From NCBI GenBank assembly GCA_036785705.1, contig JAWUZG010000016.1, positions 496,001 through 560,000 of the forward strand: 64,000 nucleotides of DNA, in the 5' to 3' direction. This document shows, one piece after another, positions 1 to 13,430 of this stretch (positions are counted from its first letter, which is position 1; each line of letters opens with the position of its first letter). Position numbers and translations under genes: made by a program. Below the pieces are notes generated by a model that had not been told where the DNA came from, searched no databases, and was given only the letters and a program-made list of their open reading frames with translations. This DNA is from Acanthornis magna (taxonomy: Eukaryota; Chordata; Aves; Passeriformes; Acanthizidae).

Positions 1-1382
1 CACGCTTCTTGCAATAAATGTGACCCCCAGATGAACAACATCGTGCAACATGAAGCAGTAAAATTAAATAGTAAATGTGATCGCCCTCAAATGCAGAGAT
101 TACCATTTATCTGCTTTCCAAATGCATCTCAAAGTCATTGAGAGGCACGACACAGCTGCTTAGGTGGTTAAAGACAAAGACAAAACTCCATCCTGATATT
201 ACAGCATCTGATGGTGACAGAGCCTTTTACAGGGCTAAGCAGAAGGGAGAGGAGCTGTCAGGACACACAGAATCACACCTTCTGCCCAGGACAAAGGGCA
301 TTTGGGCACCTAATGTCAGTGCCACGGTGGTTTCTCTCCACTCACTGCACCTCAGCCTCGCTGTCCTGGATAACAAGTGACCGAATCACTTACAGACCCT
401 GTGCAGCCACACCGGCTGCGTGCAGTGCCAGGAGCAGGCTGGGTACAGCCCTCAAGCTCTGCTCTGCCATGCTCAGGTGTCTTGTCTGCACATTTCTCTA
501 ATCATTAGGGCTTCATTAAGCATAGGGGGAGCAATAAAAAGTGGTGCTTGTTGTGGTTTGGGGTTTTTTCCTTGCTTCTTTTTAATTACACAAGAATTTA
601 AAGGCAGCGTATAAAGACCATGCCAAGAACCTCTTTCTCCTCACCAGTTCCACGTAAGTTAAGCCCTGATTCTTCAGCTACTGAAAAGCAAGTTTGCACC
701 TTTTCTTTGATGGGACCATGGTCCATCAGGAAGGTTTCTATTTACCCATGGAGGAGAAGGATGTTTCCTCCTGTTGCCATCCTGCCTTTAGGACACGGCA
801 CGGGGACAGGTGTTGATGTAGCTTAAATGTCTAGGCTGTAATCTCTTCATGTGACCCCTGGCAGGTTGCATTCCCAAAGACAGAGGCTATCCAGGGATGA
901 GGGAATGGGCAGGATGAGAGTTTCAGGTCATGGGAAGGTAATCCATGGGCAGATAATCCATGCAGGACTGGCAGGAAACTGATGTTTGCTCTGTTTGATG
1001 GGATGGTGTGCATTTGGTTTGTTCCTGAGGCAGTGGTGTGGCAGGGGATCATGCTCCACCTGATTGTGTGGTACACGCAGCCTTTCCCCAATTTCAATTC
1101 TCTTATATAAGTAACTGTCCCCATCTGTGGTGAACTCCCTACAAATACATTTCTAGAGACACTTTTTGTTTTTACAGCCGTGGGACTTTTCCACTCTGGG
1201 TTCAGATTTGATGCTGAAATAGAGGCACTGACTTTCATTCAGGGAAACCCTGTCACCTCAGTGCTTAAACAGACCCATACGAGCCCCAAACTTTGGTTGA
1301 CCATTTCTTTTAATCTTCAAGATCCCAAATCACTCCTCTGACCCTTCTCCCAGCAGTCCTTGGCTCTTTCGCTTCTTATTAA
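1..1382. other. Intergenic, no gene seen
   Basis: No reading frame here resembles a known protein, and no promoter or RNA gene could be recognised. A short GT-rich run lies near 540-570, one of several such tracts in the window. Confidence 0.6.
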
Positions 1383-1450
1383 TAGAATCACAGAATACCC
1401 TGAGTTGGAAGACTCAGGAAGACCTGCTGCAACTCCAACATCCTCCAGCC
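1383..1450 (-). mobile_element. CR1 LINE 3'-end fragment
   Basis: The plus strand reads AGAATCACAGAATACCCTGA followed by GTTGGAAGACTCAGGAAG. This is the reverse complement of the standard CR1 3' end, in which a 'CCCTTCCAACTC' block is followed by the short ATTCTGTGATTCT tail. Only the last ~65 bp are recognisable, so this is a heavily 5'-truncated, non-coding copy. CR1 is the dominant LINE of bird genomes. The left edge is sharp because of the tail motif; the right edge is uncertain. Confidence 0.75.
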
Positions 1451-4400
1451 CAACTGTGTGTGCCAGCCCCACAAATCCTGCTATTTACCAAGGAAATAAA
1501 AGCATTGAGAGCAGCACAACCTAAAACCCTGGGCAGCTGAACTATCAAAGTGAGTCCTTAGGGAACCGAGAAGGACACAGGTATGAATTTGACCTGTGGC
1601 GAGAACAATTGGGAAAGCTCGTGGGTAAATCGGTCTCTTTTGGTGTTTATTACAACCTCACATCACTGGTTGGTACTTTCTGCTTAGCTCAGACAAGGAA
1701 GAATGTATGGGGGCTTGAGAGGCAGAAAATGATAAGAGCTCCTCGGCGATGACTCTGTGTCACCCCAGCACGGTGTGTTTAGAGAGTGCCTGAAGTGGGT
1801 GTTGTTTCAAAGGGGCAAAGCTGCTCCTCCAGCACTTTTATGGCTTTGTAATTTATTTACCAAGGCAAGCTCAGGTCAGTCACACTATCTATTTCTTTTT
1901 TAATGAGGCGCTGTTTATTTTTCACTCTCATGTTCTGGATGGATTGAGACACAAGGAGGTCAAACAACTTCTCCATGAAGTCTCCAGGGCTTCCAAAGCG
2001 AAGTCATTCTGCCTTTTAATGTGTTAAGCAAGGAGTTTGACTTGAAATCAAGGGAATTGCAAACATGTTTAAAGGTGCTTAAAAACCTTCCTAACAAGGA
2101 GCCTACACAGAGCCTTGGTTTTTCTGTGTACTACTGAGTTTTAACACCTGTGCAGCTCCACTCATTTCTGCTGAGTGTCACAGCCAGCTGAGGTGATTTA
2201 AGGATATCCTTTGGGGAAGGCCTGAGAAGAAATGCTTTTCATTAGCTCAACTACTAATCTGGATAAATTCAGATACCCCCACAGTTTTCCAAGTCTGAAA
2301 TAGAAGCTCCTAAACTTAGCCTGGAGTTTTCTTCTTGAGACCTGGGCACTTGCCCTTCCATCCAAATATACCACAGGGAAAATACTGGCTCTCTATCCAC
2401 ACCTTGCCTGCTCTTTAAAAATTGGTGCAACAGACTGGGGAATTGAGAGATCCTTTGATAGAGGGTTTTTCCAAAAGAAACACCTTTTCTTTTCCCCTTT
2501 CTTTTTGCAAAATGAGCAAACCCAATCTTAGACTAAAATAAAATCTCCTCAGATGCTCTTGCACACCCAGGTCATTAAAGAAAAGCTTCAGGTGAAAACC
2601 AGTAGAGGCTGATGGCACCTAAGGTGGCAAACCACAGAGCCAGCACTCAGGTCTGTGCTGTGGTGGAGCCACAGAGACATCTCAGCTTTCAGATTTTGCA
2701 GGTTGCTCTTGATTTTTTTTTCCCTTCTGTTTCAGCGAAATGTCCAAATGAGCAAGCCCCGGATGGTCTGGGGAAGGGGGGTCTCAGTCTCTCCTGCTGG
2801 AGCTGGTCCAGCTTGCACTGTTAGTTAGCTGTTCACTGGAGCAGGAACCTCGAACTCGAGTTTCCCACATTACACACGAGTGTCCTGACTATGGGGAAGG
2901 AGAGTCCACCTCCCACTTCTTCTCTCTGGTCCGGTGAATCTTTAATTATTTACACCACATGGAACAGCTTCAGCAGGAGACTTTGAGACCAGACCCCAGA
3001 GGATCTAACAGTTGGATGCTCACAGCATGTTTTCAGGACATGGGAGGCTCCACATAGGAAATAAAAGTTCAGTCTGGGTTTCCAACAGCCTGAGAGAGGG
3101 CTTAGACCAGTGCCATCTGTTTCCAGGGCAGAACACTGGTGTGCTGAGAAAGCTTATGGGATATAGCCACTTACAGAGCCTCTTGCACCCTGTAAATTTA
3201 GAGGATGAACTCTTTGTCAAATCAGGAGAGAGGAAGGACTTCCCATTTGTTTCCATGGGCTGGAAAGTCATCAAGCAGGATTTCGGCATGATCATTTCAG
3301 CCAAGGCAAGGTTTAGGCAGGTTTGCATTTATCAGCGTGTCAGGAATGCAAACACTCCAGATAGGAAGGGCAGATACCCCCCGTTAGACAATTAGAGAGC
3401 TACCTACCTTTATGGGGTTAATCTGCAGTAACTCCACAGCATAAAGATGCAGAAATGCTAATTTAAGTGATTGGGAATATACAGTTAAAACAGAGAGGAG
3501 GGAGAGATGTAAAGGCACACACAATGCAACCGTCCTCCAGCATAGCCTGTTCTTGGGTTGTGTATCACAGGCAGAGGTTTTATTAGAGCTCATTAAATTT
3601 TAAAGCCTTAATGGCACCTTCTGTGCTGTGTGATTGGTACAAGAAAGGAGAGCTTGGGAAGGCATTAATGCAGCAGGACAGAAGGCACCCTCCACTGCAG
3701 TGCCTGTGGCTGGCAGATCAATTCCCACTGCCGAGCATCCGCGGGATTAGCGTGACATCGTCTGGCCAGAGCTGGTACCTCCAGCTCGGGGCTGCAGCAT
3801 CCCCGGGCTGCACAGATCTGCGAGGTGAACTGGTCCTGATGCCTCGCAGGAGAGCATGGGCGTGTGGCAGTCAGGAGCAGCAAATAAAGCATCACCGTAC
3901 AGCAAAGTCGGTGTAACCAAGCTGTAAGCAGCTCAAAAATTCAGATTCTCGCTTTGTACTAAGTGCTTCTGCTGCAGCTAATCCTGCCTGCTGGCTCTAC
4001 TGTTCTGCTTTTTCTTCTTTCTTTTCCCTCATTTCCCCCACACCTGGCTTTTTTTATACACCAACACTTTAGCAACTGGTTGACACATTTTCTGTTTCCA
4101 CTTCTTTTCCTCCTCCAGCCACGTTTTGCAGAGCAAGTGACATGCACTGCCTTGGGGCTGCAGCAGTAATGGCCAGGAGCAGCAGGAGTCAGTGCCAGCA
4201 GGCCAATAAAGTTACTCTCAGGTGGATATTCTGTGCATGACTTGAACCTTTGCATTTAGAAACCATAATTCATCAAGGTGCTTTTTTTTTTTTTAAATTA
4301 TTATTATTATTATTTTTACTATTACTTTTTTATTTTAGGGTCATCAGGGCTGAAATTTTCAAACATGCATAGGGGTTTTGCACATCTGAAACTCAGACTC

Positions 4401-5179
4401 CTTGGATGTCAAAGGCCTAAATGCTCTCCTCTCAGAGCCGCATACACAGAGCTGTAATCTGAAACTGTGTATGCCTGTATCCAGGTCAGGGAGACAGCCT
4501 AAGAGCTCATTTGCCTGACTCACTAACTTCCTTGCCAAGAGGGCATGAAATTTTCATGACACTGCAAAGTAGCTGATCCACAGCCTCTTAAATGTTGCTG
4601 CTCCAGAGATTTTATACCCAGGAAGCACCCTGAATAATTGATCTGCTTTTGGGATGCTGGATTATTTATTTATTTATCATACATGGTGGCGGTGGTGGTG
4701 GTTTAGGAAAAATATATTGGCTAGGTTGGAGAAAACAAAGTCTCTATAAAATCTTGAGCAGGATGAGACCATGTACCAGCTCTAAAAATCTAGGACAACC
4801 CATGGGAAGGTAATGCATGGTTGTGATTTTAAGCTCACCTCTGGGCAAGGGAAATAGTCTCCATTCTTGGAAATGGAGTCCTCACCAGTCCACATTTTTA
4901 ATATGGCAAGTGTCTGTCACTCAGATGAAGCTACTGCTCCTCAAGGATGCTAAACATCTGCCCAAAAACCTTGTAATGGCAGCTGAAAGTGACCTCTTGG
5001 AATCATTCACAGCTTTGTAGGTTTGGGGGTATTTTTTTTAAAATTTGTGACCTTAATGTTAATGTGTTTTTTTTCTCCAAAACACTAATGAAAAAAGAAA
5101 ATTACCTAGGCAGTGAATCTGAGTGTTATCCATCATTTTCAAAGCACCTGGGGAGAACAACAAGTGGTCTCAAAGTCTA
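1451..5179. other. Intergenic, no gene seen; small microsatellites
   Basis: No supported gene. A T-run and (TTA)n microsatellite lies at 4,282-4,330 and a short GGT-rich run near 4,685-4,705. A 127-codon open frame at 3,012-3,395 has no recognisable domain or splice context and is treated as chance. Confidence 0.55.
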
Positions 5180-5372
5180 AATGCTGGCACTGGTCTCCCC
5201 CAATTTTTCAAGGAGACAGACTGATGGCTTAGTGAGAACAGGGTCATGCCCCATGCCAGGATGGGGCTTTGAACAACCTGCTTTAGTGGGAGGTGTCCCT
5301 GCCCGTGGCAGGGGGTTAAAATGAGATCATCTTTAAGGTCCCTTCCAGCCCAAAACATTCTATGATTCTATG
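5180..5372 (+). mobile_element. CR1 LINE 3'-end fragment
   Basis: The block 'GGTGTCCCTGCCCGTGGCAG', then 'GATCATCTTTAAGGTCCCTT', then 'CATTCTATGATTCTATG' is the characteristic CR1 3' untranslated end with its short ATTCTATG tail, in plus orientation. The tail fixes the 3' boundary at about 5,372. The 5' boundary is a truncation of uncertain position. There is no coding potential. Confidence 0.9.
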
Positions 5373-8134
5373 CCTGGAAGATGACATCCATTCTGCAGGA
5401 ACAGTACTTGCAGAGGCTGCCCTGGGCCATTCCTGAATTCCTATGGTTTGAGAGGTTCAGACAAAACATCACCAATCAGTCAGAGGCTTCGAAGCCACAT
5501 GCTACAAGCTAAGTCTTGCTTTCACACTCAGTGGGGCCCAGACTAGGTTGCTTTATTATTCAAACACACTACATCTTAGTCATGTTATGTTTTCAACATG
5601 GAAACAGCTACATTCCATCTACGAGCAAAAAGGTTGGATGTGCAGCCTGCACAGCCAAGGCATGTCTGAATTTGCCTCTTTTAAACTCTTTGATAACTTT
5701 CTCTGTCCCCCAGTAGCTTGAATAGTTTTACAATGAGTGACTAGAGAAAAAAACAAGAAGCTATCCCTGACTGCATAAGATTTGAAGGGTTCTCCTTGGA
5801 GGAATACATTGTGATGGCTTTCCTGTGCCACCTCTGAGTCCCCTGCATGGAAGTGTGAGATCCCTCCAGTCCTGCAAGGACAAGAAGATCTCAGCACGGG
5901 CCACAAACATTTGAGGGCATTTATGGAGGCAGCCAGCCTGACAAAACACAGGCAAAATGTAAATGAGCACCAGCTTAGTGCTCAGACACTGAGAGCGTGC
6001 ACGGGGTCCTCACCACCACTGGGGGGGTCTCTTAGTAAATAGCCAAGGAAAAAAGCAAAAGCAGTTTGATATCAGCAGCAGATAGCTCTGTTGAGCTGCT
6101 CCTGGTCCAGCGTGAAGTTTCCTCCCCAGTGGCTTCCTGGGCACAGTTGTGCTCCTCCACCTGTGGGAATCTTTTGGACATGTGGAACCAAATACACGTC
6201 CATGAGGAGAGCAGGCACCCACATCTGAGAGGGGATGTGATGGTATCCATGAGCAGTAAAGAAGTAAAGCAGCAAAGCATTAAAGAGGTAAAACTTCTAC
6301 GTTTAAGAGGTTAAAAAAATTAGAATTTTTACTTTTACATATTAGACGTTATCTTTCCTACCAAAAGCAGGGCTGCATTCACACTGTCTCTCACGTAGCC
6401 TTTCAGACCTGGGGTTGTGACCCTGGCAAGGTGGCAGGGTGGTGACAGCCCTGGCTGTCGGAGTTAGGATCCAACCATTCAGGAGCTCCTGCCTGGGGAC
6501 ACACAAGCTGGCAGACAGACAGACAGACAACCCAGTTCCCATCTGGCATGTGCTTTCCCAGTGACCAAATCCATTTCCCAGACAGACAGAGAGGAGATAG
6601 AAAATTTCTTTTGCGTTTTTGATGCTCAAAAGAAATCAACCACAAACTAGTTTTGGTGCATGCAGGGAGAGTTCTCAGCAGGGCCTCGGGAAATTCTCTG
6701 AGTCACTGGGAAGTCATCACAGGGCCACGAGTCACAGGGATGGAGGGAAACCCCACAACACTCCAGGCCACCACTAGATACTCTCCTCACTCCCTCCTGG
6801 GGGTGCTCCTGGGTTCATTTTTTTAAAACCCTGGAGAAGTTCTCCCAGCCCTTTCCTCATTTGGGGCAGGTGTTCTCAGCTCTCTTGTAGCTACATCTCA
6901 TTGCCAAAAGCTGGTGGCTTCATACTTCACCTCCCAGGACAACTGATAGTGCCTGTCCCCCTGCCCAGTCTCTATTCCCAAACTCCTCCTTACCATTTTA
7001 ATCTCAGAGAAACTAACAAATGTGGTGCTGACTCCATCCAGGTCCTCCCTGGTGAACCTTCAGCCCAGTCTGCTCCAGGAGCTGGACTTGGTGTCTGACC
7101 CTCACATCACCTCTGCAGGCCTTGCCAGGAAGGTGTCATCACCATTTGCCATTCTCTCCTCTGGCAGACTTGTCCCTGTTCCCTGACACAGTAACCACTT
7201 TACTGAGAAGGATATTTTCATCTGTACTGTTAGTCTGACCTCTCTGTAACTGTGAGCTCTTGCATGTCCCTCACAGGACATATCTTCTTGCAGGAAGAGC
7301 AGTCTTTGAGCTACTCTTCCTACATAAACCTTTCTTTTAGACCCATTCTCATTCCTGTTAATGCCTTCTTTCACTTTCATGACAAATTCACTCTCCTTTT
7401 CTTCTCCTGCCTCCTTATCTTCTCCCGGCAGTCAGATTCAAAATTTCTGCCTTTGCTTACAGAATCATGAAACTCTGAGGCTTTTCTCGTCTTGTTCACA
7501 GCAAAATCTCCTGGCCACACTATCTTCACCATCCCTGCCTTCAGCAGCACAAATTCTTCTCCCCTAATTTCCCACCCAAAATGCCATGGCTATAAAAACC
7601 CCCTTTACCTCCCTGCACCACCCCAACCTTCCTACCTTTTCTTTTTGTGCCCACTCTGGCTGTAACACCTACAAGTTTTGTCCTGACTTTCTAGACACGG
7701 CACAATGATGACTCTTCTCCATCCTCACATTCCTTACTGTTCTCAAGGCTCTCTCCGACCCTCTCTACACCACCTAATGAAGCATCCATGGGATCCTGGT
7801 CTCTCTCTGTGCCTCAGCAGCCCTCTGCCCTATGCAGAAGATGCTTTCACCTGGCTCGAGATTTCCATTTTGTTCCCCCTGCCCATTCCAGGCTCTGCAG
7901 CCAGGAGCAAGAACATCCACTCCACCTGGGCGAGTCCTGGGTGGACTTGGCTGCCCTGCTGTGGGATGGGAGCTGGGAGACAGGAGCTGGGACTGCTGGG
8001 CACTGCCCTGCCGTGTTCTGCAGCAGCTCCCAGAGTCAGAGGCTCTGGGGCCCAAGGTGTTTATCAATTTCCCCCATACACACTCACTATTACTGTCTCA
8101 TAATCTCCTTTCCTCCTTCTGGAAAGACACTTCC
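5373..8134. other. Intergenic, no gene seen
   Basis: No supported gene. A (CAGA)n microsatellite lies at 6,512-6,529. Positions 7,350-7,720 are pyrimidine-rich on the plus strand, which opens several reading frames by composition. None of them shows a recognisable domain. Confidence 0.55.
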
Positions 8135-8135
8135 G

Positions 8136-8595
8136 CCACAACAGCATTTCACAACCACCTTTCCTCAACCCAGATGTTATAGATAACATTTTGGGTTTTT
8201 TTACTGCAACAGCGATGTGACTCACGAGCAGTTTCGCTTGTCAATTTTCACGTGTATCAACAGATGAGGAAAACTGATCTTGAAACATCCTAAAGCTAAA
8301 GATTTTCTCATGAGCATTCAAGTCTTTGTTGTTTTCATCCAGCTAGAGCTGACACAAAATAATAGCCACAACAGCATTTCACAACCACCTTTCCTCAACC
8401 CAGATGTTATAGATAACATTTTGGGTTTTTTTACTGCAACAGCGATGTGACTCACGAGCAGTTTCACTTGTCAATTTTCACGTGTATCAACAGATGAGGA
8501 AAACTGATCTTGAAACATCCTAAAGCTAAAGATTTTCTCATGAGCATTCAAGTCTTTGTTGTTTTCATCCAGCTAGAGCTGACACAAAATAATAG
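8136..8595. repeat. Perfectly phased 230-bp tandem duplication
   Basis: The segment 8,136-8,365 is repeated immediately as 8,366-8,595. Reading both copies side by side, I find one difference: G at 8,236 against A at 8,466. A GCC trinucleotide occurs at the left edge, at the junction and at the right edge, so the breakpoints can slide by 1-2 bases. The unit has no recognised gene or transposon signature. Near-identity means a recent duplication, a segregating variant, or an assembly duplication. Confidence 0.97.
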
Positions 8596-11403
8596 CCTGA
8601 ACACACAAAAAAAGAAGATTTGTATTTGACTGAATTCCGGTGTACCAAAGCAAAGCAGAACAACTTGTGACTAAGCTGTAGATGGTTAGCACAACGGGTG
8701 TGAGGCACACAGGTTTGCTTTTGCTTGTCTCCTGTCCTTGAGGAAGAGGGGTAACATCAGAAACAGAAGAAAAATACTGTCACGTGTAGGTTGCCCACAT
8801 TTTCAGAGGGCAACAATAGTTGTTAGAGCAGCAACAATAAATACTGCCGAGAAGGTGTGTGTCATACAACTCCACACGCAGACAGCAACTGGCTGACTGA
8901 ATGATGAAAGGACTGAATGACGAAGAAAGAGAACTTGTGGTCTATTATATGGGTGCTAGAAGGGCCAGTAAGAAATGAGAGGAACAAAAATTTACATTGC
9001 TTGTGATGGATTTTGATGCCGCTGATGTCACGGAAGCCTGGTGAGAGAACTGTCCCGACACTGAAATAAAACTGTTTAGTAGAAAGGGCAGACTGGGGGT
9101 GGCTCTGTTTATCCCACTGTGGACTTGTGAGCTGCAAAGTCAGATTTACAAGATGCTCAGCAGAACAGGGAGAGCATCTGCAGAATGATCTACTGCAGAC
9201 CACCAGACAAAGTCACAAAGTCGAAAAGCAGGATGATTGTTCTTTAAACCCATTATTCATTTAACCCTCATCCAATTTGTGGACAGAAGAGTATGCATAG
9301 AGAGCTTCACGTGGGAGACACATGCCAGAGATGTAAGCAGCCAATAGAAAAATAGTATTTGGGTGATACAGGTGAATTCTCTAACCCATGAGGGTCACAC
9401 CCACGGTGAGAGAATTCATTACAACATACTGTGGTGAAACAAGTGCTGGGTAGAAAGTTTGTTGACCTTTGAATGCCAGGCATCATGACTGTGACCTGAT
9501 TGTGACCTGATTATTTGTCTGCCCTAAACACTCAGCATTATAAAGGTAAGTTCTCTAGCTCAAAGGAAAATTACTATCCGGGTTCATTGGTTAAAAAAAA
9601 AATGTGGGTAGAGAAACCCAAATGAAAGTTCAGGCCTTTGATGAAGGGTTTATCAGATGGCCAAAAAGTCGGGATTTCCAAGCCAAGAGTGCAAACAGAT
9701 CATGCTAAAAATGTCATCCTGGTTCAGCAGCAAAATGAAGGGATCAATGTGAAACTGAAAAGCAATCACAGCTGTGAAAGGGGGAAACAGCTGCCACTTA
9801 ACATAAAATAGAAGTAACTAAGTGGGAGAAATTAGTAAGTGAAATTAGAACCATATGGAAACACCTGAGAACAGAGAAAAAAAGTATTTTTTCATCTACT
9901 AAGGACAAAAGTAGCTTAACAATAGTGCAGGAATATTATTAGAGAGAGGTAGTAAAATGAATGGTAATGCAAAAAAGAAAAGTACTAAATAGACATTTGT
10001 CTGTATTAAGAAAGAAATGGGACTGTGTACATGTATAACACAGGGTTGTTGATGGACATTTTTGATCAGTAATATCAAGAGGCTCATAAGCAAGGTCTAT
10101 TAGGGAAAAATATTTAAAATAGGCATTATGGCTAGTTAGCATTCCTAAAAGAGATTACATGATCTCTCTCCCATTTCTGTTTGAAGAACTGCTCATGGTG
10201 CTTCAACACTCAAGATGGGTAAAGAGGATGAACTGGGTGAGTACAGTCAAATAGAAGTGAACAGTAAATGCTAATCAGCATCTTTCAAAGAACAGCAAGA
10301 AAAATTTGCCAAAATTGAATTCCAGTTGTGATGAGTCTGGCCCAGACATGACAGATTCAGGGTTTTCCAAGGCATCAGATGCTGTAGCAGGGAGCAACGT
10401 GATGTCCTACAGAACACTAAAAGTTATCTCCTAACTGATGTGAGAGCTGGAAAAGTGCGAGATTGCAAATACTAATGAGTGGTCACAGCACAGGGCCCCA
10501 GTACAGCACTATGAGAAAAGGAAATAAAGCAGCATGTATGTGGGGTTAGATGTCGGCAGAGATGTAGGGAAATTATTTCCAGGTTCAGGCACAGCAGCAG
10601 AAAGATCACTGCTGGAATAGTCCCTGATGGGCAGACCCATGGAGTGAGGGAGCAGCTGTGGGGGGAGGATGCTGTGAGCTGCCCCCATTACACTGCTTTT
10701 CCCAGGGTCTGCTTTGAGTCCTGGAGGCTGGACTTTGAACCAGGGAAACCTTTGGTTCCCTAGGAAAGCCACTCTCACTGCCTTCTATTGTCTGCACACT
10801 TTCCAGGTGTCCTCTTCTCGAGGAAACCATGAGCTCCCTGCAATAGCAACCTGCAAAGACCAGAGCAAACACCACCTTGTGTGAGGTTCAGGACTCACTC
10901 TACTCTTTGGTCTTTTATTTTCTTTATCCATCGTAACAAATCACTTCTCGGTCTACTGTGACTGTGTGTAGGCTAATTGCACAAATATTTTCACAAAACA
11001 CCACTTTCTTCTTGCTTCGTGAGTTCCTAACTATCACCACAGGCTTCTAACTGTGGCAGCACAGGTCTGGCCTTGAGCATGACCTTTGGCAGGGTGCACG
11101 GGCACCAGGCATGTTTCAGACCCAGCTGTCAGGGCTGGTTTTCCATTTGATCCATTACAGTTGTCTGTTAGGAGACAAAAATAGCCTCAGCACCAGGGGC
11201 TGGGACTTCCTTCTGAGAGCCGAGTTCCCCAGTCGCTGTCAGTTCCCCAACTGCTTCCCTTCTGAAACATGGATGGATTTTCCATATACTTGGCCTGCTT
11301 TCAGTGGGAGAGGTACAGTCCTCATCCTCTTCCACCCCTCCTCTCTTCATCATGTCCTTTCTCTAGATCCCCACAGCAACCCACAGGAACCCCACACCTG
11401 CTG
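8596..11403. other. Intergenic, no gene seen
   Basis: No supported gene. It holds a short perfect inverted repeat (9,373-9,382 with 9,409-9,418) and a doubled TGTGACCTGAT near 9,490-9,511. The 89-103-codon frames between 10.5 and 11.4 kb lack similarity to anything I recognise. Confidence 0.55.
9373..9418. repeat. Short inverted repeat, 10-bp arms
   Basis: TGAATTCTCT at 9,373-9,382 is matched by AGAGAATTCA at 9,409-9,418, with a 26-base loop. The arms are perfect. This could be the tips of a decayed miniature DNA transposon, or chance. No flanking target duplication is evident. Confidence 0.5.
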
Positions 11404-11735
11404 GGGAGTCATGGAATCATAGATTTATCCAGCTCTTTGCTGGACATTTTGTCCAGAAAGATCCTATGAGAGACAGCGTCAAAAGCTTTACTGGAATCCA
11501 AAATGATTACATCGACCGGCTTCCCTTGATCAAGGATTATTATTATGACTGGTTACCTTGTCATAAAAGGAAATGAAGTTTGTCAAGCAGGACTTTCCCC
11601 TCATGAACCTGTGCTGGCTGTGACCAGTGACTGCCTTGTCTTCCAAGTGCTTTTCAATAGCTCCCAGATTAGGCTCCATAATTTTACCAGGCACTAAAGT
11701 GAGACTGCTGAGGTGCTTTACTGCTCAGCACTGGC
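11404..11735 (-). mobile_element. CR1 LINE, reverse-transcriptase-domain remnant
   Basis: Translating the minus strand gives CR1 ORF2 reverse-transcriptase blocks. A segment like 'AIEKHLEDKAVT' is followed by 'FMRGKSCLTNFISFYDKV', and after a decayed stretch there is a remnant of the '(Y/F)LDFSKAFDTV' block. Frameshifts and stops, for example in the block corresponding to 11,500-11,540, show it is dead. It is 5'- and 3'-truncated. The boundaries are approximate, because similarity fades near 11,735 and begins close to 11,410. Confidence 0.88.
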
Positions 11736-13110
11736 AAGTAGGAAGACTCATCTGTAGGTATCTAGGGACCACAGATGACAAAAAAGTGTGTTTGCTAAGG
11801 AGAGGAAACAGATTGTGGGTTAAATGCGGGCGAGAAAATGGGGGTTCGTAAGTGTCTGCCATTCTACCAAGAATGGCTTCCGGGAGTTATGCCTTTTTTT
11901 GTACCTTGAATTTACCTGGAAGAAAACACCAGGAACTAAGGACTGCTTTGCTTTCGGTGGGAAGGTTGAAATAGGTGTGCTCCTTATGTATGAAGCACCC
12001 TTTATATCAAAACATATATATTTTGTGGCTTCTGGTGGCTCCAGCCTGGAAGAAAAGAGAGTTTTCAGCGGTGCCCTTTGATAAACAGGACAAAATACCA
12101 AATACATCAGGGGACTGACGGGGTCTCCATCCTTTGCATCTCCTGCCCATCTCTGCAGGAGATGCTTTAACTCAGCAGGATCTCTGCAGACCCAACACAG
12201 AGCCCAGACCCAGCAGCCAAATGCTGGCAGAGATCTCCCAGTGACAGACCTGACCCTGCTCCACACACCGGAGATCCAGGGCAGGTTTGGTGAGAAGGGG
12301 ATTGTTTGGGCTGGTTTTTCTTTTGAACCCTCTAATAAAACTGCTCAGGTCTAGCTGTGCACACTCTTTAATGAGCTGGGATTCCCCCGTCTGATAGCAG
12401 CTACACAACAGTCACAATTTTCTTTAATCTCCACCAAACTATTATTTCAACATACCACCCACACAGCCAGATGAAAAAGCACTGGTAAAAGGGTGTTGTT
12501 GTTTTGTTTTTTCCTTCTCAGAAGAAAACCAAGGCTTAGAAGAAAAGCTCAGAGTCCGTCTCTGTATGTACTAACTCCTCCTTTCCATCTGGAATTTCCC
12601 ATCAGTTACACCATAAACAAACTCCCTTCAAATATGCTAAAATAAAGTGAACTGAAATTCAGTAGCAGACATAGAATTAGGGACTACTTGTAATCTGGTG
12701 GTTACTGAAGAAAGATCAAGAGCTGATAGAATCTGATTTTTCATTTTAGACTATTTTAAATTTCTTATTCAATAAAGTAATAATTCACTTTATGAATTAG
12801 GTTGCATTTGAATACATCTTTTCATTTGATTCTGTGATTGAGCTTGATAAGATTTTTAACTACAAGAGGTTGCTCCTTCATTCCCAAATAATGGATAATA
12901 CTTTGAAGAGCAAATACCAGCATGCTATCGCCATTTTTCAAAAGGATTTCGACATCATAACAGATTATTTATTGTTTTGTTTTCCTACTGCTGATTCTTC
13001 TACTAAGACCCCCTTTAGCAGGATATAAAAGACGGTGTCCTAACAGAAAATGTTTTTGCTAGGAAAAGGAGCAAAAATCTTACATTAGCATGACAGGTTC
13101 ATATTTTTTT
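11736..13110. other. Intergenic, no gene seen
   Basis: No supported gene. A 148-codon antisense frame at 11,820-12,266 has no recognisable domain and no clear splice or promoter context. Positions 12,600-13,000 are AT-rich. Confidence 0.55.
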
Positions 13111-13121
13111 TGCAACAAACC

Positions 13122-13430
13122 ATCATAGAGAAAATGTTCAGCCTGGGGAAAAGAAGGTTCCAGGGAGACCTTCTGGTGCCTAAAGGGACTGCAAGAGAGC
13201 TGGAAAGAGACTTTTTACAAGGCCGTGGAGTGAAAGGACAAGAGATAATGGATTCAAACTGGCAGAGGGAAGGTTTAGATACTGAGAAGAAATTCTTTAC
13301 TGTGAGGCTGCTGAGGTCCTGGCACAGGTTGCCCAGAGAGGTTGTGGCTGCCCCATCCCTGGGAGTGTTCAAGGCCAGGCTGGATGGGGCTCTGAGCAGC
13401 CTGTTCCTGTTCTCTTGGTCTTTAAAGATG
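13122..13430 (+). mobile_element. CR1 LINE fragment, distal ORF2/3' region
   Basis: Typical CR1 phrases occur in order on the plus strand: 'AGCCTGGGGAAAAGAAGG', 'CTGAGAAGAAATTCTTTACT', 'TGGCACAGGTTGCCCAGAGA' and 'TGGATGGGGCTCTGAGCA'. This is the segment just upstream of the CR1 3' end. The usual final ATTCTATG tail is missing, so the copy is truncated at both ends. The open frame across it is a relic and not a gene. Confidence 0.92.
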
